DNA of 64,000 nucleotides from Maribacter_C sp047345145 (GTDB lineage: Bacteria; Bacteroidota; Bacteroidia; Flavobacteriales; Flavobacteriaceae), in NCBI RefSeq assembly GCF_047345145.1, contig NZ_JBLFER010000003.1:62001-126000 (forward strand), read 5' to 3'. The notes under the pieces are model-generated. The model was not told where the DNA came from, searched no databases, and saw only the letters and a list, made by a program, of their open reading frames with translations. Both the position numbers and the translations under genes were made by a program. Shown in pieces: positions 8,220 through 16,906 of this stretch. Position 1 is the first letter of the stretch. Each line of letters begins with the position of its first letter.

Positions 8220-8666
8220 ATGAAAATATCAATAACCATTTTTTTAGTGTTTGTGGGCGGTGTCTCATTGTATGCTTGTACTTGCGGACCAAAGGGAATT
8301 CTAAAAAAGCAAAAATACGCTGAGGTAATATTTACTGGTGAGGTTATAGAAAAAATAGATATTACAGATGAAAATGGCGATTTTTTTAAGCATCTTAAAC
8401 AAAGGGAGTATGTCTATGTTTTCAGGGTAAGAAGTGTTCATAAGGGGCGAAAATCATTAGCCAGTAAAAAACAGATACGAATAAAATCAAACGATGATTA
8501 TGGTATGTGTGACGTACAATTTGAGTTAGGTAAAAGGTATTTGGTATATTCATTTTCGGTTGATGACAAAGGCGATCAAAGATATCTGAGAACAGACATC
8601 TGTTCTGGAACGAAAGAGAAACGTTTTTTCACATTTCTTGAACAACTTATTCTTGAGTTGACGTAG
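8220..8666 (+). CDS. Secreted NTR/TIMP-like domain protein
   Basis: 148 residues with a Sec signal peptide ending at about Ala19, so that the mature protein would begin Cys-Thr-Cys (Cys20, Cys22). That arrangement resembles tissue inhibitors of metalloproteinases and other netrin-like (NTR) domains. The body has the beta-rich pattern AEVIFTGEVIEK ... CDVQFELGKRYLVYSF ... DICSGTK, with Cys spacing suited to two disulfides. Bacterial members are secreted or surface proteins of unknown role. Protease inhibition is only an analogy here. Confidence 0.65.
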   Translation: MKISITIFLVFVGGVSLYACTCGPKGILKKQKYAEVIFTGEVIEKIDITDENGDFFKHLKQREYVYVFRVRSVHKGRKSLASKKQIRIKSNDDYGMCDVQFELGKRYLVYSFSVDDKGDQRYLRTDICSGTKEKRFFTFLEQLILELT

Positions 8667-8837
8667 AAATTATTGTGGAGATTTGCAAACACCTAATCTT
8701 AACCTTTAGAAGGAATAAATAAAAACGAAACGTAAAATCTCATAAAACTATTACCAGTCTTTTTACTCGAAACAATTTCCTTTTAACATAAAATAGGGCT
8801 GTTTTTAGAGTCAAGCACTTTCCAAATAACAAACCTC

Positions 8838-9491
8838 ATGTTCTGGAACAAAAAACCAAAATTACCCATAACACCCGAAGACCAAATTTGGGTTGAAGAG
8901 TCACTTACTTTTCTTAAGCAAAGTCTAGGCGAAGAGAACCTTTTGTCGGTCAACACAGTAGAACCGACGGAGGTATTTTTTAATCGCCATTTTGATGGTT
9001 CAGAGTTGGATGCGGAATTCATTCTTCAACGATGCTTAGAGTTTATGAATATCCCGAAGGGAAAGGTTGAATTGGAATTCTATTCCGAAGAGAACCACTG
9101 TTTAGATGATGGAACTTTACTTAGCTCATCTGCAGATATTATGGGCAGATCTGAAGGTACGGCTGGAACTTACCATAAGCAATCAGGTAAATCGATTATT
9201 CAAATTGAACGCGGTCAACTGAAACATCCTCAAATTTTAATAGCCACAATAAGTCACGAATTAGCGCATGAGAAATTGTTAGGCGAAAATCGCATTATTG
9301 AGAATGACGAGTATCTGACTGATTTGACAGCAATTGTATATGGTTTTGGAATTTTTATTGCCAACGCCCGTTTTCAATTCCAATCCGGAATGAACAATGG
9401 TTTTGGCTGGCAAATGCAAAGTCAAGGCTACTTGCCTGAGCAAGTAAGTGCCTATGCTATGGCTTCCTTATCCTTGAAAAAAAAAGAGTAA
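8838..9491 (+). CDS. Putative HExxH metallopeptidase-like protein (5' part of a split reading frame)
   Basis: 217 residues, no signal peptide. HELAH at residues 140-144 is a zinc-peptidase-type HExxH, followed by NDEYLTDLTAIVYG, where an acidic third ligand might lie. I do not recognise a named family. The ORF ends at a TAA (9489-9491), but the same frame stays open and codes plausible protein immediately afterwards, running into the ankyrin-repeat gene. This may therefore be the front half of one longer gene broken by a nonsense codon. A run of nine A lies just before the stop. Confidence 0.6.
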   Translation: MFWNKKPKLPITPEDQIWVEESLTFLKQSLGEENLLSVNTVEPTEVFFNRHFDGSELDAEFILQRCLEFMNIPKGKVELEFYSEENHCLDDGTLLSSSADIMGRSEGTAGTYHKQSGKSIIQIERGQLKHPQILIATISHELAHEKLLGENRIIENDEYLTDLTAIVYGFGIFIANARFQFQSGMNNGFGWQMQSQGYLPEQVSAYAMASLSLKKKE

Positions 9492-9587
9492 AATCAAGAG
9501 TATAAAGAATATCTTGATGATACCGTTGAGAACTATTTTGAGAAAAGTATAGTCTACCTGCAATCTGATGAATATGAAAGAGACGCA

Positions 9588-10268
9588 GTGGCTTTTTGGG
9601 AAGTGGTAGACGAAAACGAAACTAAAAACGTTTTTCAAAACTTTGAACACACGGATACAAAAAAGACTTTTTTCGAACCAGCACAGCTGAAGCGTTTACA
9701 AGACGAAATGATGCAGGCTTGTCGTGCAGGTGAAGTTGAAACGGTTGAAAATTTATTACAAAAACAACTCTCTCCGAATTTTATAGGTTTAGGAGGTTCT
9801 CCATTAGCCATTGCTGTTAGCTTTAGTGATAAAAACCTTATTGATTGTCTTTTGCACTACGGAGCCGACATCAATTTCAACGACTCTGAAAATTTGATGG
9901 CTATCTTACCCTTAATGAAAGCTTGTGAAAACGAAAATATTGTTATGATAAAGTATCTCATTGCTTTAGATGCTGAGGTGAATATGGTTGGAGGAAATGG
10001 GAAAAGCATTTTAGAAGTTGCCGTTAATACAGGAAATACCGAAGTAGTAAAGATACTCTTGGATTCCGGAGCACATACCGAAATCAAATCGGGATTTTTC
10101 ATGAGTTTCGATAAGACTCCCTTAACCGCTGCAGTGTCAAACAACGACACTGATATGGTTTCTCTTCTCATAAAAAATGGCGCTAAGACCAAACCGCTTC
10201 GAAAGATGATACGTCATGAAATACATCCTAAAATGGTCAAGTTTCTGAAGACCAGAAAATGTCTTTAA
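9588..10268 (+). CDS. Ankyrin repeat protein (3' part of the split reading frame)
   Basis: Up to 226 residues if translated from the GTG at 9588. It contains about five ankyrin-type repeats, seen from pieces such as SPLAIAVSFSDKNLIDCLL, HYGADINF, SILEVAVNTGNTEVVKILL, DSGAHTE and TPLTAAVSNNDTDMVSLLI. It is in the same frame as the upstream HExxH gene, and 9492-9587 also reads as plausible acidic protein (EYLDDTVENYFEKS, AFWEVVDENE). No good independent start is visible: the first in-frame ATG is about 120 bp further on. Most likely the C-terminal half of one protein, now separated by a stop. Ankyrin repeats mediate protein-protein contacts. Confidence 0.6.
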   Translation: MAFWEVVDENETKNVFQNFEHTDTKKTFFEPAQLKRLQDEMMQACRAGEVETVENLLQKQLSPNFIGLGGSPLAIAVSFSDKNLIDCLLHYGADINFNDSENLMAILPLMKACENENIVMIKYLIALDAEVNMVGGNGKSILEVAVNTGNTEVVKILLDSGAHTEIKSGFFMSFDKTPLTAAVSNNDTDMVSLLIKNGAKTKPLRKMIRHEIHPKMVKFLKTRKCL

Positions 10269-10297
10269 TTGAAAGTGTTAGCTTAAGGGAGAATTTA

Positions 10298-10310
10298 CCT
10301 GAATTCAGGG
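10298..10310. promoter_or_regulatory. CTG-N4-CAGGG motif, copy 3
   Basis: CCTG-AATT-CAGG(G), a perfect inverted repeat containing an EcoRI-like core, 76 bp before the MORN-like gene. Same layout as the copies at 6653 and 8049. Confidence 0.3.
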
Positions 10311-10385
10311 ATGTTCACATAATTCATCTGTAGTAATTTCGTTTTAGAAATGATGCTGTTTGAGTATCTGTAAAACCCAACCAAA

Positions 10386-12956
10386 ATGAAACAAAAAATT
10401 CCATTTGAATCTATCCAAAAAAGCATAATTCTCTTTTTGTTGATAGTAATAAATATTTCGGTATCTGCACAGCAAGACACGCTATATTATAATTCGAAAT
10501 GGAAGCCTACTGTAAAGGATAGTGCTACTTTTTTTAGGCCTCCAATACAAAAGGAAGGTGAATTGTTTCGGATACAAGATTATTTTATGAGCGGTCAACT
10601 TCAAATGAACGCCTTATCAAAAAGCTCAGAAAAAGACTTTTGGGAGGGTAAAGTAACTTGGTACAATGAAGATGGAAGTGTTTTTCAGGAAGGAACCTAT
10701 ATAGACAATCGTTTAGAAGGTGAATTCATTACCTATATGGACGCAAAAAGATTGGTTTCGAAATATGCAAATGGTCGTTTTGTTTCTGGTAGAAGAAATA
10801 CGCCTTATGGCAACAACAGTCAAATGTATTTTGAGCAAGAAGGCGATACACTCTATGAAGTTCTTTATGAAAAGGATATCAAGGGAATTCGTTCAGAGCA
10901 TTATGGCACAAAGGAAAGATATAGATTTCTTTCCAAATATTACAATGCTAATGGTGAATTGATAGGTGAGCGCAAACTTTTGCCTAATAATTATTATAAA
11001 GGTATTGAAGTGCTTTACTATTACGGCCCAATGCGGGTTAAGGAAATTGCTTTTTCCCCATTCGGACAACAGCTCATATCTTCAACTTACTATCCAAACG
11101 GACAGGTAAGGGAGGAAGTAAGGCAAGAACCAGCGTGGTCCAAGACTTATTATTCGGTAGATGGAAAAGTGCTTGGAAAAATAACTTACCAATTAGATAG
11201 AGATCGTTTGAATCCCTTTGATGGAACCCAAATATTTTTCAAGTACGAAAAGAGTCGAAAAATTCATGTTATTCAAAAAGTAACGACCTATGAAAATGGA
11301 GAAATTGTTAGAGAAGAACTTCGTCATGAAAATGGTCAAATTAGCAGTGAGACAACCTATAAAAATAGTTCTAGAGAACTGCAAGTCAGTTATGATGAAA
11401 TTGGAAATGAAATCGCACGTATGTTATACAAAGGCTATCGGCCGTTTCAGGGTAAAGAAATTAATGCTGGAGGCACAGCCACTTATGACCAAGGGAAGCT
11501 TATAGAGTCTGTTACCTATTACCACAATACGAAACTAGTAAAGGTGAAAAAGAGCGATTTACTTGAAACCTACTATAATATGGAAGGCAAAGTACTGGGC
11601 GAATTGAAACTAATAGATGACAATGGTTACCCTAAGGCTTTTGAAGGACAACGTTTTTCTATGGATTACACTAACAAAGGTAATATCGCAAGTATAGAAG
11701 AATTCAGAGAAGGAGCAAGAGTACAAATGACAAGTTTTAGAAAACGTCTTGTGGGTAAAGACAACTACAAAACTTTTAAAAAGATAGAAGAGTATGATTC
11801 GGAAGGATATACGAGAACAAAAGAAATTAAATTTTACAGTAACGGCAGCAAACAGAGTGAAATAGTGTATAAAAACTATTCCGAAATCAGCGGTGCTTTT
11901 TACGACGAAAAAGAGCAGCTATTGGGGACTTACGATTATAAGAAAAAAGAAGGTATTCTCTATAAGTTCTTTGGAGATTCTGATAAACTGGAGCTTATGG
12001 AAGAAGTAAAGGAGGGCAAAATGATACGCCTGAAAAAGTACAATTATGGTAAGAGTTCGGAATATGGACAGATAAATCCTATTCTAGAAGAAGATGTTGA
12101 TATCAATTGCTGTGCAGCCTATTATAATATTGAAGGCGAGCTTATAGCGAAGTTAAAGTTCAAAAATCAACTTCCTTGGGAAGGTATGGCGTATGACCCT
12201 TCTGCTAGAACTAGGTATGAGGTAAAAGCAGGAAAGCGCAACGGCACCTATGAAAAACTGGATTATTACCAAAAGGTTTTAGAAGAGGGTCAATTTATAG
12301 ATGATAAACAAGAAGGAACTTTTAAGTACTACGATTATCAAGGTAATCTTCAAAAAACTGAGAATTTCACAACAGGCCAATTGAACGGACAGGCTGTATA
12401 TTATGATACGAAAGGTAAGGTGCTGTATCAGATGGAGTATAAGAAAGGACTTCCCGAAAATGGAACAAGAAATATGACCTATAGTTATGGCAAAGAACCC
12501 AATCAAGAAACCTATAAAGATGGGGTTTTAGTCGAATCCATAACATATGATAAAAATGGAAAAAGTATTACGAAGTATACCGAAGGAAAAAACTCAGAGA
12601 CTATTTCGTATTACAAAGATTCTAATAAAAAACGCTTAAGCTATGGTCTTACAAACAGTACATTAGATGGTACAATTATTCGATACGATTCGGAAGGAAA
12701 AGAACAACACCGAGCTAATGTGTTAAAAGGAAAGTTGGTATCTGGAACTCTGTTTTTAACCCCGAGATACGGAGACAATTCTGTTATGTTCATCGAGCTA
12801 AGTAAAGAAGCTGAAATTTTAAAAGTCAAATTCACAGATATTGAAAATAGGGTGATATTCAAAGCAGAGGAAACCGTAGTCGTAGGTTCGAGGGTCATTT
12901 ACATGGATAAATTAGGATTAAGCCTCGACTATTTGAATGTGCGTGATTTATATTAA
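10386..12956 (+). CDS. Secreted MORN/YwqK-like repeat protein
   Basis: 856 residues with a Sec signal peptide (cleavage near SVSAQQD). Most of the protein is built from degenerate modules of the form YYnxeGkvlgelxyk...pfeG: YYNANGELIGERKLL, YYSVDGKVLGKITY, YYNMEGKVLGELKL, YYNIEGELIAKLKF and YYDTKGKVLYQMEY. These resemble MORN-variant repeats and the YwqK family that automated annotation calls antitoxin. With a signal peptide and no toxin gene beside it, an antitoxin role is unlikely. It is more probably a periplasmic or surface beta-structured protein of unknown function. Confidence 0.7.
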   Translation: MKQKIPFESIQKSIILFLLIVINISVSAQQDTLYYNSKWKPTVKDSATFFRPPIQKEGELFRIQDYFMSGQLQMNALSKSSEKDFWEGKVTWYNEDGSVFQEGTYIDNRLEGEFITYMDAKRLVSKYANGRFVSGRRNTPYGNNSQMYFEQEGDTLYEVLYEKDIKGIRSEHYGTKERYRFLSKYYNANGELIGERKLLPNNYYKGIEVLYYYGPMRVKEIAFSPFGQQLISSTYYPNGQVREEVRQEPAWSKTYYSVDGKVLGKITYQLDRDRLNPFDGTQIFFKYEKSRKIHVIQKVTTYENGEIVREELRHENGQISSETTYKNSSRELQVSYDEIGNEIARMLYKGYRPFQGKEINAGGTATYDQGKLIESVTYYHNTKLVKVKKSDLLETYYNMEGKVLGELKLIDDNGYPKAFEGQRFSMDYTNKGNIASIEEFREGARVQMTSFRKRLVGKDNYKTFKKIEEYDSEGYTRTKEIKFYSNGSKQSEIVYKNYSEISGAFYDEKEQLLGTYDYKKKEGILYKFFGDSDKLELMEEVKEGKMIRLKKYNYGKSSEYGQINPILEEDVDINCCAAYYNIEGELIAKLKFKNQLPWEGMAYDPSARTRYEVKAGKRNGTYEKLDYYQKVLEEGQFIDDKQEGTFKYYDYQGNLQKTENFTTGQLNGQAVYYDTKGKVLYQMEYKKGLPENGTRNMTYSYGKEPNQETYKDGVLVESITYDKNGKSITKYTEGKNSETISYYKDSNKKRLSYGLTNSTLDGTIIRYDSEGKEQHRANVLKGKLVSGTLFLTPRYGDNSVMFIELSKEAEILKVKFTDIENRVIFKAEETVVVGSRVIYMDKLGLSLDYLNVRDLY

Positions 12957-12982
12957 TTTTTACCTGTTAAATACACTTCTTG

Positions 12983-15010
12983 TTAAACTTCCAATAATCC
13001 TGCCCTTTCTAACAAAGCTTCTACTTTGGGCTCCGCTCCTCGGAACCTTTTGTACAAGACCATCGGGTTTTCTGTTCCTCCTTTTGAAAGAACATGCTCT
13101 TTGAATTTTTTTGCCACTTCTTTATTGAAAATACCTTTCTCTTTGAAGTAAGCAAAAGCATCAGCGTCGAGTACTTCAGCCCATTTGTAACTGTAATATC
13201 CTGAGGAATAGCCACCTTGAAAAATGTGTGCAAAAGCTGTGCTCATGCATGTTTCTGGAGTGTCGGGATATAAGTTGGTTTCTGAGAACGCTTTTGTTTC
13301 ATGTGCTTTTACATCTGTAATATGAGTTGGGTCTGCACCGTGCCACGACATATCTAAAAGTCCGAAACTTAATTGGCGCATTGTTGCCATGCCTTCTTGA
13401 AAGGTGGCGGATTCTTTGATTTTTTGGACCAATTCCATCGGAATTACTTCTCCTGTTTCATAGTGTTTTGCAAAGAGTTCCAAAGCCTCTTTTTCGTAAC
13501 ACCAGTTTTCCATTACTTGGCTCGGAAGCTCTACAAAATCCCAATACACAGATGTTCCTGAGAGGCTGGGATATGTTGTGTTAGCTAACATTCCGTGGAG
13601 TCCATGACCAAATTCATGAAATAAAGTGGTTACTTCATTAAAGGTTAGGAGGGAAGGTTTTGTTTCTGTTGAAGGCGTGAAATTGCAAACATTCGATATA
13701 TGCGGACGGATATTTTCACCGTCTTTTTTCCATTGTGATTTGAAGGAAGTCATCCAAGCGCCACCTCGTTTTCCTGCTCTTGGGTGGAAGTCGGCATAGA
13801 ACACAGAGATAAAGTTTTTCTCCAAATCATAAACACGATAGGTTTTCACTTCTTCATGGTATTTATCGATATCCGATACTTCTTCAAATTGTAATCCGAA
13901 GAGTTTTTCTGCCACTTCAAAAACACCGTCAATAACATTCTCCAATTTGAAATAAGGCTTTAGTTGCTCGTCATCTAAACTGAATAATTTTTGTTTCAGT
14001 TTTTCGGAGTAATAACTGCCATCCCATTTTTGTAATTGGTCTATTCCATCAAGTTCTTTGGCAAAATCTTCCAATTGTTTGAATTCCCGCTCAGCAGCTG
14101 GTTTTGCTTTTTCAAGGAGTTCATTCAAAAACGAATGGACTTTCTCAGGAGTTTCCGCCATACGCTCTTCCAACACAAAATGTGCATGTGTTTTATAGCC
14201 TAAAAGACTTGCCCGCTCGTGTCGTAAATTGGCGATTTTTAGAACGATTTCTTGATTATCCAGTTCATCTCCTTTAAAAGATTTGCTTCCGAAAGCCATG
14301 GAGAGTTCTTTGCGCAACTCCCTATTCTTTGCATATTTCATGAAGGGAATGTAGCTGGGATAGTCTAAAGTCAACATCCATCCAGATTCTTTGCCTTTTG
14401 ATTTTGCTAGTTGCGCCGCTGCTTCTTTTGCTCCTTCAGGCAATCCCTCTAAATCAGCTTCATTTATAATATGCTTTTGGTATTTGTTGGTCTCGGCCAA
14501 AACGTTTTCCCCGAACTTCAATTTTAATTTTGAAGATTCTGCATCGATTTCCCGCAGGCGGGTCTTTTTCTCTTCGGATAGATTCGCGCCGTTTCGACTA
14601 AAACTCTTGTAGCGCTTATCTAACAGGGTGTTTTGTTCTACAGAAAGATTCAAAGTTTCCCTCTGTTCGTAAACAGATTTAATTCGTTTAAATAAATCTT
14701 CATTCAAGGTAATATCATTCCCAAATTCAGCAAGTAGGGGAGAAACCTCCTGAGCTATCTTCTGAATATCTTCATTCGTTTCCGCAGAATTCAAGTTGAA
14801 AAATACACTAGAAATTCTATCTAGTTGTTGTCCTGAAAATTCCAATGCTTCTATAGTATTTTCAAAAGTTGGTGATTCCGTATTTGAAGTAATAGCATCT
14901 ATTTCCGCTCGCGCATCTTCCATAGCTTTTAGAAAAGCAGGTTTAAAATGCTCGTTTTTGATTTCAGAAAAAGGGGCGGTATCGAATTTTTCGAGTAATG
15001 GGTTATTCAT
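12983..15010 (-). CDS. M3 family metallopeptidase (oligopeptidase A / Dcp-like)
   Basis: 675-residue cytoplasmic zinc peptidase. HEFGH at residues 465-469, followed by the Glu in WDFVELPSQ (third zinc ligand), is diagnostic of M3 peptidases. The C-terminal GGYSSGYYSYKWAEVLDADAF segment supplies the conserved Tyr/His substrate contacts. It degrades short peptides in the cytosol. Length and overall pattern fit the oligopeptidase A/peptidyl-dipeptidase branch; which of the two cannot be settled by eye. There is no signal peptide. The start ATG gives MNNPLLEKFDTAPF, typical of the family. Confidence 0.93.
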   Translation of the reverse strand: MNNPLLEKFDTAPFSEIKNEHFKPAFLKAMEDARAEIDAITSNTESPTFENTIEALEFSGQQLDRISSVFFNLNSAETNEDIQKIAQEVSPLLAEFGNDITLNEDLFKRIKSVYEQRETLNLSVEQNTLLDKRYKSFSRNGANLSEEKKTRLREIDAESSKLKLKFGENVLAETNKYQKHIINEADLEGLPEGAKEAAAQLAKSKGKESGWMLTLDYPSYIPFMKYAKNRELRKELSMAFGSKSFKGDELDNQEIVLKIANLRHERASLLGYKTHAHFVLEERMAETPEKVHSFLNELLEKAKPAAEREFKQLEDFAKELDGIDQLQKWDGSYYSEKLKQKLFSLDDEQLKPYFKLENVIDGVFEVAEKLFGLQFEEVSDIDKYHEEVKTYRVYDLEKNFISVFYADFHPRAGKRGGAWMTSFKSQWKKDGENIRPHISNVCNFTPSTETKPSLLTFNEVTTLFHEFGHGLHGMLANTTYPSLSGTSVYWDFVELPSQVMENWCYEKEALELFAKHYETGEVIPMELVQKIKESATFQEGMATMRQLSFGLLDMSWHGADPTHITDVKAHETKAFSETNLYPDTPETCMSTAFAHIFQGGYSSGYYSYKWAEVLDADAFAYFKEKGIFNKEVAKKFKEHVLSKGGTENPMVLYKRFRGAEPKVEALLERAGLLEV

Positions 15011-15099
15011 TCTATTTTTTAGAAATTAGTTCTTGACATAGTTTATCTTGAGCGAAGTCAAAAGGCTCGAACGGATAGTCCTTATATATTTTAATTTTG

Positions 15100-15134
15100 C
15101 CAACTGCCAACTGCCAACTGCCAACTGCCAACTG
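15100..15134. repeat. Heptanucleotide tandem repeat, five copies of CCAACTG
   Basis: Five exact, uninterrupted copies of CCAACTG (15100-15134). On the coding strand the array starts a few bases past the purE stop codon, between purE and the M3 peptidase gene. Two imperfect AACTGTTTACT units flank it toward purE. Compare the unrelated five-copy heptamer at 31317-31351. Confidence 0.95.
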
Positions 15135-15141
15135 TTTACTA

Positions 15142-15627
15142 TTAACTGTTTACTGATTTAGCTCCATCAATAACCTTCTGTTTCAAACCTTCTTTGTAGA
15201 GAATAATTTTATCCAGAACACATTTATCCGAAGAACCAATAATTTGAGCGGCAAGAATACCAGCATTTTTTGCTCCATTCAAAGCAACGGTTGCTACAGG
15301 AACTCCGCCTGGCATCTGTAGGATGGAAAGAACAGAATCCCAACCATCGATAGAATTGCTACTTTTCACAGGAACACCGATTACCGGTAGGGGAGACATT
15401 GAAGCAACCATTCCTGGAAGGTGCGCTGCTCCTCCAGCTCCGGCAATAACAACAGCATAACCATTGGTGTGGGCATTTTTACTAAACTCGAAAAGCTTTT
15501 CAGGGGTACGATGTGCTGAAACAATATCAACATCAACTTCGATGTCGAAACCTTTTAAAATATCGATAGCTTCCTGCATTACGGGCAGGTCGCTTGTGCT
15601 TCCCATTACTACGGCTACTTTGCTCAT
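15142..15627 (-). CDS. purE: 5-(carboxyamino)imidazole ribonucleotide mutase
   Basis: 161 residues, class I PurE: converts N5-CAIR to CAIR in de novo purine synthesis. GSTSDLPVM near the N-terminus, AHRTPE, and AGAGGAAHLPGMVAS with PVIGVPVKS are the active-site signature. It starts one base after the purK stop codon, so the two are translationally linked. The heptamer tandem array lies directly downstream. Confidence 0.97.
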   Translation of the reverse strand: MSKVAVVMGSTSDLPVMQEAIDILKGFDIEVDVDIVSAHRTPEKLFEFSKNAHTNGYAVVIAGAGGAAHLPGMVASMSPLPVIGVPVKSSNSIDGWDSVLSILQMPGGVPVATVALNGAKNAGILAAQIIGSSDKCVLDKIILYKEGLKQKVIDGAKSVNS

Positions 15628-15628
15628 A

Positions 15629-16819
15629 TTATTTGCTGATTACTTTTATCGTTTCCTTTACTTTTTGTGCTACTCTTCTGGCCTCATCAATATCTTCATC
15701 TACAATCGTCACATGCCCCATCTTGCGAAAAGGGCGGGTTTGTTTTTTTCCGTAGATATGTGGAGTAACTCCATTCATTGCCATGATTTCAGCAATGTTT
15801 TCATAAACTACATCTCCGGTATGACCTTCAGCTCCCACTAGGTTAACCATAATACCAGCCACTTTACTATCGGTTTTACCCAAAGGTAAATCTAAAATGG
15901 CGCGGATGTGTTGTTCAAATTGATTCGTATAACTTGCTTCAATGCTGTAATGTCCGCTATTATGTGGTCTTGGTGCTACTTCGTTTACTAGAATTTCATC
16001 TTCTTGCGTCTGGAACATTTCCACCGCTAAAATGCCGATATGACCAATTTCTTCTGAAACTTTTAAGGCCACTTCTTGCGCTTTTTGAGCTACTATTTTA
16101 TCTATTCTGGCAGGGCAAATTACATATTCCACCTGATTGGCTTCCGGATGGAATTCCATCTCAACTACGGGATACGTAACAACTTCTCCTTTATGACTGC
16201 GAACCACAATAACAGCTAACTCATGCTTAAAAGGAATCATCTTCTCAGCAATACATTCTCCAGCTGGTAATTCTTTCAAATCCTCCATAGAACGGACCAC
16301 TTTTACACCTTGTCCGTCATAGCCAAACTGGGCAGCTTTCCAAACAAATGGAAATTCTAATCCGCCATTTTCAATGGTATCTTTTATTTCACTAGCATAA
16401 GCAAAACGTGAAAAATCTGCCGTAGGAATATTGTTATCCGTATAGAACAGTTTTTGAGTTGCCTTGTTTTGAATGGTACGGAGGGCTTTTGTTGGAGGAT
16501 ATACTTTCAGGCCTTCATCTTCAAGCTTTTCAAGTGCATCAAGATTGACATTCTCAATTTCGATGGTCAATACATCAACTTGCTTTCCAAAGTTATATAC
16601 TGCATCGAAATCCATTAGACTTCCCAAGATAAATTCGTCGCAGGCGATTTGGCATGGAGCTTCATTCGACGCTTCTAAAACTTTGGTATGAATATCGAAT
16701 TTTCGTGTTTCATAGAGCAACATTTTTCCTAGTTGACCACCGCCTAATATTCCCAATTTAAAATCGGAAGAAAAGTAGTTATTTGAGTTATTCGCCAAAG
16801 TCCTTTTTTTTGTTCTCAC
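15629..16819 (-). CDS. purK: 5-(carboxyamino)imidazole ribonucleotide synthase
   Basis: About 390-residue ATP-grasp enzyme making N5-CAIR from AIR, bicarbonate and ATP. KLGILGGGQLGKMLLYE is the N-terminal nucleotide-binding loop; NEVAPRPHNSGHYSIEA is the ATP-grasp metal/phosphate motif. There is no ATG near the start: a GTG (16819) and a TTG (16798) are the candidates. A TATTTTTG element (16819-16826, minus) would place transcription start just inside the GTG, favouring the TTG; I give the GTG as outer limit. Operon with purE, divergent from hpt-adk. Confidence 0.95.
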   Translation of the reverse strand: MRTKKRTLANNSNNYFSSDFKLGILGGGQLGKMLLYETRKFDIHTKVLEASNEAPCQIACDEFILGSLMDFDAVYNFGKQVDVLTIEIENVNLDALEKLEDEGLKVYPPTKALRTIQNKATQKLFYTDNNIPTADFSRFAYASEIKDTIENGGLEFPFVWKAAQFGYDGQGVKVVRSMEDLKELPAGECIAEKMIPFKHELAVIVVRSHKGEVVTYPVVEMEFHPEANQVEYVICPARIDKIVAQKAQEVALKVSEEIGHIGILAVEMFQTQEDEILVNEVAPRPHNSGHYSIEASYTNQFEQHIRAILDLPLGKTDSKVAGIMVNLVGAEGHTGDVVYENIAEIMAMNGVTPHIYGKKQTRPFRKMGHVTIVDEDIDEARRVAQKVKETIKVISK

Positions 16820-16844
16820 AAAAATACATTTAAATAGTAAAACC

Positions 16845-16880
16845 AGCGTTATGGCGGTAAAAAAGAGAAATCAAAACGCT
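16845..16880. promoter_or_regulatory. Inverted repeat in the purK / hpt-adk divergent promoter region
   Basis: AGCGTT (16845-16850) and AACGCT (16875-16880) form a spaced 6-bp inverted repeat within the 87-bp region between the two divergent purine genes. It abuts the -7 element of hpt-adk, so it could be an operator. Six-base arms are weak evidence. Confidence 0.3.
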
Positions 16881-16887
16881 ATATTTG
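16880..16887 (+). promoter_or_regulatory. -7 element (TATATTTG) of hpt-adk
   Basis: Matches TAnnTTTG and ends 19 bp before the GTG start at 16907. No clear TTG at -33. Confidence 0.5.
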
Positions 16888-16906
16888 CGCCTTTACAAAT
16901 AGAATT

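Noticed and set aside
10386..12956. Reading the MORN/YwqK-like gene as an antitoxin of a toxin-antitoxin pair
   Set aside because: It is exported and very long, and no toxin-like gene adjoins it.
15100..15134. Tandem array considered as a CRISPR remnant
   Set aside because: Unit of 7 bp with no spacers; no cas genes in the window. Same for 31317-31351.
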